Assembly: GCA_015499995.1 (NCBI GenBank) | Contig: JADNRV010000122.1 | Coordinates: 1-64,000 of the forward strand | Length of the DNA: 64,000 nt | From: Flammula alnicola | Lineage: Eukaryota; Basidiomycota; Agaricomycetes; Agaricales; Strophariaceae | Direction: 5' to 3' | In this document: positions 46,630 through 56,136 of the stretch, one piece after another | Layout: every line of letters starts with the position of its first letter | Numbering within the stretch: position 1 is the first letter of the stretch | Program-made: the position numbers and the translations under genes | Notes under the pieces: generated by a model | Databases searched by the model: none | What the model saw: only the letters and a program-made list of their open reading frames with translations | Told to the model about the DNA's origin: nothing

Positions 46630-47944
46630 ATGCTGAACGTCAGCTTCTCTGTGAATCTAGCTTTGAACGGTGAGCAAATGCACGAAACTCATAATGACGT
46701 ACACTCACTAAGAACCTATTGCACTATTCAGTGGTTTTGACGGTGGTTCACACCACAGCGATAGTTCTGACGCTGCTCCGATTGTACTACCGAACCGTTA
46801 CACGACGACTATGGTGGGACGACTTTGTGGCATTCTTTGCTGTGTTACTCGACTGCGCGTACATCTCTGCGCTGTGGTTCGCGTACGCTGGGCCTAGTAT
46901 GTCTTCTTCAACAGCTGAACTCATTGATTAGCCGCAATCCTCACATCCATTGTCTGTAGACAGTGTCTTGCTAAGACACGAATCATTGATTGTTCGATAC
47001 TGGTTGGGTGTTATGTTATTCCTTGTCGTGGTGTGGTATGTAGTGCGACGCGTTATTGAGTCCTCAATGCTAATTTCTCATAGGATGACACGCATCAGTC
47101 TTGCACTGGCAATTGCTCGAATATTCCCTCCAAGAGAGACAACGCGACGTTTTGCAATTGGCATGGCCATACTATCCACAATTCTATGTCTCGTGATCGT
47201 TATACAAACCTCAGCCATCTGCGCCCACCAGCCCGCGTTGAATTCAAGTCCTCGAGCAGCTTGTCAGTGGTCAACTAGTTTACGCGTTCTGGTTACTGTT
47301 GGTAATTATTTCTTCGAATGTATCTCATGTTCTGTCTGACAGGTTCTCCAGCAAACATATTTTCCGACGCTTTGCTGGTGGCCACTCCATTGTACAAATT
47401 ATGGCGCATACGGCTGCCAAGAAATCAGCGGCGCTTGATCCTTGGAGCATTTGCAGCGAGTGCAATGACTACAACTGCGACTATAGCATGTGCAGTCTTT
47501 CAATTCGCTCCAGAGAAATGGGAACCAGCCAAGACTAATCTAAGAGTAAAGCTCAGCTACTTGGAGGTACGTCTTAAACTTCTCTCTAATCAAGACATTG
47601 CTGATGACAAGTCCTGGTTCTAGGCGGGCATCTCGCTCATTGTATGCAATCTGCTCGTTATGGTGACCTTCGTTCATACGATGTTTCACCGCGGACAAGA
47701 CCTCGAATTGTCGGATGACACGTCGGAGACGCCTTACGGATGGCGTACCGAAAGCTACTCGCATTCTAATATTGTACCGTCGACGTCGACATCAACTCCG
47801 TATACTTCGTATACTTTAACCGAGATCACAGACGCATATACGTTTGCTGACTCAACATGTCAAACTCAGGAAATCTCTTCCACGAGTATCCAATCGGCCA
47901 CGGATGTCTCCTCTACTTCGAACAGGCCTACAAGTTCTCATTGA
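46630..47944 (+). CDS. Seven-transmembrane 'rhodopsin-domain' integral membrane protein
   Basis: Exons 46630-46669, 46732-46896, 46960-47035, 47084-47301, 47343-47566 and 47624-47944 give 347 aa. Hydrophobic segments fit seven helices: NLALNVVLTVVHTTAIVLTL, WWDDFVAFFAVLLDCAYISA, WLGVMLFLVVVWMTRISLAL, a long one at FAIGMAILSTILCLVIVIQT, one near NIFSDALLVATPLYKLWRI, LILGAFAASAMTTTATIACA and AGISLIVCNLLVMVTFVHTM. The WWDD motif after the first helix, Cys residues in the loop (SAICAHQP, AACQWS) and DALLVATPLYKLW match the fungal rhodopsin-like family that includes satratoxin SC1-type and Pth11-related proteins. It is not an opsin: no retinal-binding Lys context is seen. The C-terminal tail is Ser/Thr-rich and cytoplasmic. 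Signalling or an unknown membrane role are both possible. Confidence 0.8.
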
Positions 47945-49044
47945 CGCCCACGCACTAACTCTCTCCCTCTCTCCCATGTCACATATCACTTCTGCGTTTC
48001 TGAATCTTTTCCTGTGGAGTATCAGCCTCTACCCGCGTGTCGCAGTCTAGCGTTGCGAAGGGAAGACACGAATTTCGGACACGGCGATTTTTCCACGATA
48101 TAGCCGTTCTGAAAATATCCAGAATTACTACCGGCGTTCGCCCTCGACAGACTTCCTGATCCCGAGACACCATACATAGAGTGTTCACACTCGATAGAAG
48201 TGGGAGAGTGTTGAAGGTAGCCGCACTAGATACGATTTCGCTTCGGAATCTTTCCCTCGCGTCGCCTGCCGTCGGCCTCCCGTTCTTGCTTCGCTTCGGA
48301 TTTCATTATGTTGCACCAACAAATCGGATTGGGGGCTCAGAAGATACCTATTTTTTTATCTACTCCTATTTACGTCGATGGCAGCTGCTACTATAGAAGG
48401 CGGAAGGTCGGCCGCAGTCGTCGAATGGCATCGATTCGCTGTGCGCATGACTTTGCTGTATACCACGACAGACAGAATCTGGCTCTACATTTTTTCCGAA
48501 ATGGGAGACGTTTCGACTTGGGCTGGCCTTGGCGTCGTTCCGCTGCGACGCAGTGCCCAAGGACGACTGGTATCAAGGGACAATGGAGCCCACTACTTAT
48601 ACGTTTGCTTGAATGTGGTTGCCATACTTCACAGTAAATTTATGTCATCGTTGAGCCACAAACCCGTGTGGTTGGATACCCGTGTGGTTGGATACGGCCC
48701 TCCATACCGTTTCGACGTCTTCACGTCTTCACTGTCCTTCCACTGGATGCAAAGTCATGTTTTGTGGACTTCTGTCGACTTAAAGTGTATGACGGTGAGA
48801 GGAACCTTCCTTGTCATACTTCCTGCTGCGCTTTTTTTTTTCACGACAAGGTACCCATCCTGTGGAACGTTTACGCGCCACCCATTTCGCCACCGTCATA
48901 GTCAGGAATCCGGTTGCTTGGTATCCACCCACGACAAAAATACCGCGATCGCTCTGATCGTTTGCATCATGTTATATGTTATTGGTGACAATATTAAGTA
49001 TCACGAGTTCTATATCCTTAGGACACCTCTAAATGTTAATACTT
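47945..49044. other. Intergenic region with one unassigned open frame
   Basis: A 250-codon plus-strand frame (48378-49130) is open but overlaps the 3' end of the pantothenate synthetase gene on the other strand, has no recognised domain and weak amino-acid structure, so I do not call it a gene. A 17-bp unit (CCCGTGTGGTTGGATAC) is repeated in tandem at about 48664-48698. Confidence 0.4.
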
Positions 49045-50329
49045 CTATGACAAGACTTCACCACTGTCGCCTAGGAGAATATTATCTATCAGGCGCGTTT
49101 TGTCCACGTTCAGCGCTCCACTTAGGATGACCAGATCCACGTCGTCCTTGCGAAGTCCCGCATCGAGAACGTCGAATGTGTGTGCGTCGTTCATTTCAAG
49201 GTAGTCAAGCCGGATGGTGACGTCCAGGCCGGCGGCTTGGGCTTCAGCGATGCGACGCTCGACGACGGCCTTGGCTCTCGCAATGCACTCGCTTTTGAGG
49301 AGGCCTGAATTCCAGGCGGCCTCTGCTGCTTGCAGAGCCTGGCGGAGCGTAGGCGCCACTTTGCGTCCTTCAGCGCTGAGGTAGGCGTTCCGCGATGAGA
49401 GCGCCAGACCATCGGACGAATCTCGCGCTGTTGGGATTATGTGGAGGTTCTGGGGCTCGGGATGCGATAAAAGCAGATCTCGACACATACGCTTTAGAAG
49501 CAACGCTTGTTGGATGTCTTTTTGCCCGAAGTAAGCATTTGTGGGCTGTGGGATAAGGAATTTAGAATCCTAAGGCTAGGGTCATTGGTAAGGCCAAAAC
49601 TAACCTCGATGGCGTTAAATAGTTTTGTAACGACGGTGGCTACGCCGCGGAAGAAGGTGGGCCTGCTGACGCCCTCCATTTGCTGCCCGTATCCTTTTAC
49701 TTCGACGAAGGTACCCTTTTGCTCCGCGACGTTTTGGACAATGCCGGAAGGGTACATCTCTGATACCGTTGGTAAGAACACGGCCGACGGCGTGTGCACC
49801 TTCAAGGAGGCATTATTAGACGCTACGTGTTCGGCAGCGAGAAGTTCGAGGTCTCTGGGTAGAGTCCGGGGGTACGTGGCGAGGTCTTCGTGCGGGGCAA
49901 ACTGTGCTGGGTTAACGAAGATCGACACGACGGTGAGATCATTCTCTGCAAGAGATCTCCTCACTGCAAAAATAAATGAATTTTTCATGAATACATGTAG
50001 TGTCGTATGCGGATCAATTGGGACAGACCGAGAGAGAGGTGTCCTTCATGAAGGGCACCCATCGTAGCCACGTAGCCAACGGTTTTGTTTGCATCGAAAG
50101 CCTTTTTCCTCCATGCACGGTACGCCGCTACCGTCGTGAAGATGGGGATCGACGATTCTGGTAATTCGGTCGTATTGGATGACATGGTCCTCGCCGGGGT
50201 AAAATGGAGGCTCCTGGGTAGTACGATGCTTTGAATGTAGATGGAAGATTGGGGTTTTGTGGTCCTTGGGCTCCAGGAATAACGAAGGTGTACTGGAGGA
50301 CGAAAGATGGAGATCCTAGATAATATCAT
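49045..50329 (-). CDS. PAN6: Pantothenate synthetase (pantoate-beta-alanine ligase)
   Basis: Joins pantoate and beta-alanine using ATP to make pantothenate, the precursor of coenzyme A. Exons 50329-50029, 49963-49605 and 49545-49045 give 386 aa. VGYATMGALHEGHLSLVRRS is written with the intron removed and holds the HIGH-like nucleotide-binding motif (HEGH); SIFVNPAQFAPHEDLATYPR and PTFFRGVATVVTKLFN follow; NAYFGQKDIQQALLLKRM is created by the second splice; PTARDSSDGLALSSRNAYLS has the KMSKS-equivalent. There are two plausible starts: 50329 adds 48 Arg/Ser-rich residues with no acidic ones, like a mitochondrial presequence, while MSSNTTELPESS (50185) gives 338 aa, the usual cytosolic length. 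Upstream lie three 92-bp tandem repeats that could belong to its promoter. Intact. Confidence 0.92.
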
Positions 50330-50554
50330 TAAACGATGTACATTGGCCGATTTTGAGAATCAGGCGTTTGAGAGTGGTGATGTCGCATTAGAACGAGAAA
50401 ATGGTGGCTTCCCGCCAATTTTTTACTGCCTATACCCGGTGAAATCGGTTATCAGATAAGATTATTTACTGATCAGTACTTATTTATCGATCAATCGCCT
50501 TGCTGCGTAGCAGAGAGGCTTCTCCCGGTCTAAATTCACTATATAAGGAAGGAC

Positions 50555-50830
50555 TTTTGTCCCATTGTTTGTTTGGTTTGGATGGTTACGTCTTCCTGTC
50601 AATCACCACCAAATAAAAGTTTGTACCCATTCAACTTGATTTCGAGTTTTGTCCCATTGTTTGTTTGGTTTGCATGGTTACGTCTTCCTATCAATCACCA
50701 CCAAATAAAAGTTTGTACCCATTCAACTTGAATTCGAGTTTTGTCCCATTGTTTGTTTGGTTTGAATGGTTACGTCTCCTTGTCAATCATCACCAAATAT
50801 AATTCTTGTTCAACTTGCGTTCTTGTCGAT
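50555..50830. repeat. Three tandem copies of a 92-bp unit
   Basis: Copies begin at 50555, 50647 and 50739 with TTTTGTCCCATTGTTTGTTT and include GGTTACGTCT and CACCAAATAAAAGTTTGTAC. The first two differ by only a few bases; the third diverges in its last third. A TATA-like ATATAAGG (50541-50548) lies just before copy 1. They sit about 230 bp upstream of the pantothenate synthetase start. No coding sense is seen. Confidence 0.9.
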
Positions 50831-50888
50831 CACCTTATAACGTATTTTCGAATCTTGTACTTGTTTCAAATTCTAATTTATAATATCA

Positions 50889-51195
50889 CTAGTGCACTGC
50901 AAAATTTTCAATAGCCACCTTGTGCAATAAAACCAAGGTGACTGCTCGAAAGCGGTACAGTTTCATACCTGTAGGCTTGGGTTTGTGTGCCTCCGAGTCC
51001 ATGCAGTGGACCTTCAGCGTGTATCGACTGGTGAACCGCCGATCGCATCCGATGATAACGCACGGGAAGCGTCGGCGCTGAAGTTGAGGGTCAACAACAG
51101 CGGTCCGCATTGGCGAAGCCTCCCGCGAGGGCGAGCGTTTTACCTATGGGGTGTCCAAATTCGAACAAGAGGCAGCGGGAGAATGCGACATAGAT
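50889..51195 (-). pseudogene. Possible C2H2 zinc-finger gene remnant
   Basis: On the minus strand a frame starting at 51110 reads RRRFPCVIIGCDRRFTSRYT and LKVHCMDSEAHKPKP, a C-x4-C-x12-H-x6-H arrangement close to a C2H2 finger but with a long last spacing. Read further upstream in the same frame there is an MSHSPAASCSNLDTP start (51195) followed by an in-frame TAG and then KRSPSREASPM. The TAG sits directly before a GTAAAA sequence, so either it is a stop in a decayed gene or an intron boundary I cannot resolve. Downstream, GTATGA after KPKPT could be a donor. A functional short gene is not excluded. Confidence 0.35.
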
Positions 51196-51820
51196 GACTG
51201 CGGCGAATGCAACTAGGGGTTGCCAAGTAGACGAGGAAGAAGGAAATTGGTGCGGTAAGGAGGTCGTGAAATTGAAGTTAAAGTAGAATATTCGTGTAGA
51301 TTCAGCTGGGGAGAGAAGCCTGGGACGCTATGAGCGACGAGATCCAGTTAGTCGATAGAATATGAAGCTGTTTCTTTGTTCAGCTCAACCTAGCCCTTCC
51401 AAGAAGTGTAAAATCAGTGACGATGTAGGACGCTTTGAAATCATAATACCTTCGCCTGTCTTCTCTAAACATAGTTGTCTCTATACATAAGTAGTCTCTG
51501 AAATGGTGAGCTTTATCCTTATGACACTTAAGGCGTAACAAATGTGACTGATGCAGCAAGGCGCTGGAGACGCAGTCGACCTTTTATTATCAATGTCATA
51601 GAGAATTCTCTCTTTACGACATTGTATTCAGGTCGGCGCCCTGTGAACAATGCTTCGACCGGCCATCCTGGAACAAAGCAATGGTTACCATTGGGGTCGT
51701 TGCCCCCTGTCGGTTAGCCTTCAGAATAGCACAATAAGCTTTACTTCGCCTCGACCCTTCTCTTCCTCTCTTCTGCACTCAGCTTCTGCGGACGCTCCGC
51801 TCAGTGGCACCACTAAACAC

Positions 51821-51828
51821 TATATAAA
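51821..51828 (+). promoter_or_regulatory. TATA box upstream of a possible small gene
   Basis: TATATAAA in the context CACTATATAAAGTG, about 90 bp before the ATG at 51919, followed by a pyrimidine-rich leader. Good match to a fungal TATA element. Confidence 0.55.
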
Positions 51829-51918
51829 GTGTCCACCAGCCACACGGATTTCCTTTTCCTTTTTTCCAGCACTCAAGTCTACCAGGCATTGTAAATCTCA
51901 TACTTAATCGACACAACG

Positions 51919-52226
51919 ATGGCACTATTACCTTTCAACGTGTCATATATCGTCCTCACACCGCGACGCGTTCGCCTTCCCGGAGAGGTCTCAAAAACTA
52001 CTCCTTCCTCGAGCAAATCTGGGTACGTCGTCTTGGACAATTACTCCCTCCAACTGTGTGGCTCATTCCAAGATTTTTCCTAAGGCTTCGCTCATTGCGA
52101 TGGTCCACCGATATCTCGACAAAAGCTGGCAAATCGTTCCGCTCCCTCGTCGGAGGAAAATCATGTGCGACTGCTTCGCCTCAGAAAGAGAAACCCGAGG
52201 AATCCAAAATGACTCAAGAAGATTAG
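51919..52226 (+). CDS. Possible small basic protein (85 aa), unknown function
   Basis: Exons 51919-52022 and 52073-52226 join across a 50-nt intron (GTACGT..CCAAG) and give 85 aa. The protein starts MALLPFNVSYIVLTPRRVRL, has a basic middle (FFLRLRSLRWSTDISTKAGK) and ends KEKPEESKMTQED. There is no clear signal peptide and no known domain. Support comes from a strong TATA box about 90 bp upstream, a start context ACACAACGATGG, an intron of the size typical for this window, and a total coding length divisible by three. Without homologues this remains tentative; a non-coding transcript or a chance frame is possible. Confidence 0.42.
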
Positions 52227-52665
52227 CTCACCGACTCGATTATTAGCAACTTTCAATAACATGTACCATACGACCGCGAGATACCATGGACGGATTATTA
52301 CGTTACCAGTACCTTACTATATGCATTTGCAAGCTACTCTGTCCTTCAGGACAAGAGCCACTCGACCGCCTCAAGACCCTGGCCATCAATTCACTTGCAG
52401 TTTTTCCGAAGGAAGGATAGCTCAAATATGTCTCGTGTAACTAAAAGTATACATCGAGTAAAACGTATTGGAGCAAGAAAGATCATTAGAAAGAGCGGAC
52501 TAGCCATAAGGGATTCATAATACAGGACATTAAAAAATTGCATGTTACGAAATTACATAAATAGCTTGCCTAGCAAAGTCCCAGTAAGGTATGGGTTCAG
52601 AAACATTCAATGTTCGCGAGCACCTCATCCTGAAAAATATGAGAAGAATCAAGAGACAACAACGT
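52227..52665. other. Short spacer, no supported gene
   Basis: Between the possible small gene and the 3' end of the Bud6 gene. Probably holds both 3' UTRs; nothing else recognised. Confidence 0.35.
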
Positions 52666-55600
52666 CTATGACGGAGACGTCGGTGACTCGAGAACGCCAA
52701 ACGAAGGTCCCCCAGTCGCCTCGCCGCCATTGAACATAGCCTTGATCGTCATCTCGCTTCGCTTCTGCCTGACGCGCTCCACCTCTTCCGCGCCTCCGGT
52801 CATCTTCAGCCTCTTCTGGCTGACAAAGTCCTGGATCTCAACTTGCAGATCATCCGTGCGCGCCGCCAGATCTTTTTCCCTGTTCTTCTGGCTCGCCTCG
52901 ATGGCCTTGAGCCGCCTCTCCGGGTCCACCGCCGCGCCCTTGATCTCGAGCATCACCGAGCTCAGCCCTTCGTGCCCCTCGTCACGCGGAGGCGGGCGGA
53001 AGCTCCGGCCGGTATTGCGCGCACGACCAGCCCCGTTGGGCTTGCGCAGCGTGATGACCTTCTCGACGTGGCCATATACTTCCACCATCGCTTTATGATC
53101 CTCAAGCAGATCGCTCAGGAACTCCTCCTGATGCGTAAGGAACTGCTGCTCCTCGACGATATTCTGCAGCTCCTCCTCCCACGTCTTCTTCCACATGGGC
53201 TTGACGGTATTGATGTGCTCAGACAGACTTGCGAGCTCGGCGGCGATGGTGTCCATGTCCTTCTTGATGTTCTTGAAATACATTGCGTTGGGCGTTACAT
53301 GGCGCTTGATCACGTCGTCCTTCACGCTCTCGATGATGTCCTGCAGCTTCTCGACCTCCGTCAACACGTTCTGACTCCGCACGTCCAGCTTCTTTTTTCC
53401 AGAATCGATATACGCCCGCGCGCCACCAACATTCGAGTTGGCCAACGCCTTCACACTCTGCGTCTGCGTGCGGAGCGTGCCAAGGGAGTCCTTCGTCGAC
53501 TTCATGAATTCGGTATAGAGCTGTCGCATGATGCCGATATCACGTCGGAGATTCTGCACCTCGTCAAACTGCGTCTTGAGGTCAGTAACCACGCGACTCG
53601 TATATTCTGACAGCACAGAACCGCCCGTCATTTGCGGTTGCAACGACTGTCCGGTCATCTGCGACGTGATAGGAGGCAGGTTTGGCATGGGAGGTTGCAC
53701 CTGTGACATGAAAGAGGGCGTCGAGTCGCCCATGAACCGCGAGAGTCGACGAGCGATATGTTGGAATTGTCGGTCGCTTGGCCGGTTAGGAGCTGGGGTG
53801 CTCTCTGCTAGAGGTTGAGCAGCGATATCTATTATATGCGATGAGGGCCGATTGCTGCTGGTCACAGCTGACCTCAGCTCCTTGATATCGTTAGAGAGGT
53901 TCGAAATCTGCGCGTCAATGTGCTGTTTGATTTGATCGAGAGCTGTAAGAGCTCAGACCTCAGCAAAGCCATAATGTTTATAGAAAACACGATATTATAC
54001 GCACGCTCAATGTTTAGCGAAAGCAGGCACTTCTCCTTCACATCATCGGTGTCCTCGAGTTCGTATTGCACCCCACTTGCCGGATCCCGGATGTAGATGG
54101 CAGGGAAGTTATCGAGACCAGGATTGTAAGAAAACTTGTCGACGAACAAAACCCTCAGAGACGCGAAAGTAAAGCCTGGTTCAACGACGACTTTCTTCAC
54201 TTCTCGGCCTAATTGCAAGAAAATTGTCATTCGAGATGGATCGGCCGCTATTTGATTTCCGGCAGGGCTAGATTCAGCTACAGCAGTCGTTGGCTCTGGC
54301 GTTCTCGATGGTGTACTGGGCAATGGAGGCACGGCCGGTGTTCTTCTCCCGTCCGGAGTTATTGAACGCGAAGCCTTGGTTCTCCCAGAGCCTTCAGGTT
54401 TGGCAGATGGCTCTGGTTCTTCGTCGTCCACCTCAGTCAATACAGCGAGCTCGTTGGCAGTGAGATTTCCTGTAGCAGCCAACGAGCGACGGTTTGGGTG
54501 ATTGGCCGTACCTCGCAACGATCGCTCGCGCGTCGTCGAAGCACCTGTCATCTTGGAGATGTTATATATAGAGAACCGCTTCGAGGCGCGACGTTCCAGG
54601 AGGACGTCATTAGACTTCAAGGCTGCTAATGACTTAGCGACTGCAGGAGGGGGTTCAATGGGCGGTGTATCTGGCGGCGGCGGCGATGCAGTTCCGTTTG
54701 CGTAGTACTGTGGACTAGACGGCTCGACCACAACAGTAGGTGTAAGGTTTGGAGACCTCTCCATAGGTTTGTCGACAAGGGAGTATCGTTTGACTTCGGC
54801 TGGTACAGGCGGAGGCGATGTCGGTCGTTTGGCAGGTGGAGTGTCTTCGGGGGCAGGTGTTGTATTTCTGCCATTTGTAGGTGGTAATTCTTGTGGTTCT
54901 TGTGACGGGGTGCTATAGCTTGAGGTGGAGGAAGACGTTGGAGCGATGGAAGAAGGGGCGGTTCTATCCGCCCGCAGTTGAGAGTTGAAATATTCATTGG
55001 ACTGAGATCGCTGAGGATCGGAGGAGTCCTCGCTACCCGCGGGATGTTCTACGATGGCAGGTGCAAAGCCTCCAACAAAGTCGCTCCCACCAGGTGAGTT
55101 GTTCGAAACGGGATCTCTTCTCCTTGAGGGCGGACCACTTCGGCGAGACGCACTGTCGCTCTCGGTCCTTTCACTGTCTGTAATTTGCTGAGATCCTTGT
55201 GAACGATGTCCTTCTCGGCGTGCAGACCCACTGGCACGCGAAGACCGACTTTCGGTTCGCTCACTGGCTGTATCGCCTGACCTGTGTCGATGGTCCGAAA
55301 CGATTCTGCGGTAGATGGATTGCTTGCCTCGAAGACCCTGGAGGAGGTTGGTTATAATTTGGCGAACGGTCGGGAGATACAGTTCGAGGTGTTCTGGCGT
55401 GGCATCCTCAGCCAGACACTGTTCCAACACATTTCTCAGATCATCGGGCACGGAAAGTAGTTCCCTTCGAGAAAAGGTGGTGCTTCAGCACAATTCATAG
55501 AAGAGAAATGAAAAATCCTACGTCATTTCAATGTTAAACTGTGCAAACGCAGCAACAGCAGCGTTGAAATCGTTGCCCAAGCGGACGTAGACATTGCTAA

Positions 55601-55873
55601 CACCCTCCTCGTCCATCCTCAGCTGACTCCATAATGTTAACGCCTCCAACAGTTGCTTGATAGACACCAAAAGACGAGTCACTGCTGACTCCACTGCCGG
55701 CTGTAGGAATCGGTATTAGTCTTTGACAAGAATCCTTCGGCCAGCACTCTTACTGAAGGGTGTCGAGAGCCGCGTTCACTGCGCCCTGATCCCGAGGTAG
55801 TGGAGGAAATTGAATTGTTTTCACGGCGAGAAGGGTGTCCATTCGCCTGCGGGGGTTGAGCCGACCTGGACAT
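52666..55873 (-). CDS. BUD6: Bud6/Aip3 actin- and formin-binding polarity factor
   Basis: Nucleation-promoting partner of formins that binds actin and marks sites of polarised growth. Exon 1 starts at 55873 (MSRSAQPPQANGHPSRREN). After splicing it continues AVESAVTRLLVSIKQLLEAL, TLWSQLRMDEEGVSNVYVRL and GNDFNAAVAAFAQFNIEM, the conserved N-terminal Bud6 region. The large exon 55451-~53990 begins after LLSVPDDLRNVLEQCL and is mostly Ser/Arg/Pro-rich disorder, then REVKKVVVEPGFTFASLRVL and FVDKFSYNPGLDNFPAIYIR, the start of the AIP3 core. The last exon (about 53945-52666) is coiled-coil: LDQIKQHIDAQISNLSNDIK, ADLKTQFDEVQNLR-type and KPMWKKTWEEELQNIVEEQQ segments, ending MTIKAMFNGGEATGG. Exon edges in the N-terminal part were not all verified. 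Downstream is a possible small gene; upstream a Dcr2-like gene in the same direction. Confidence 0.88.
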
Positions 55874-56136
55874 TGTAACAGGGCACGGAAGGGGAGCAAG
55901 AGACAGGAGGAGGCAGACGGCGGATAGTACTTGAACTTCTTGAAAGCACTTGATGTCCAGGCCCTATTTGTTAAATCGTGAGAAATACTTTCCTTTTACA
56001 TCCGACCCCGACACTTGTAGCCATTTGGTATGTTTTATTCGTTTTTGTTTTTATTTCTTCGCGTGCGATAGCTTTCCTATATATCTTCCATAAATTATAT
56101 CCTATAATACAGCTGTGTTCCATTTAACAGCAAACT

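Noticed and set aside
48378..49130. 250-codon plus-strand open frame
   Set aside because: Overlaps the 3' coding end of pantothenate synthetase on the other strand and shows no recognisable domain or conserved pattern.
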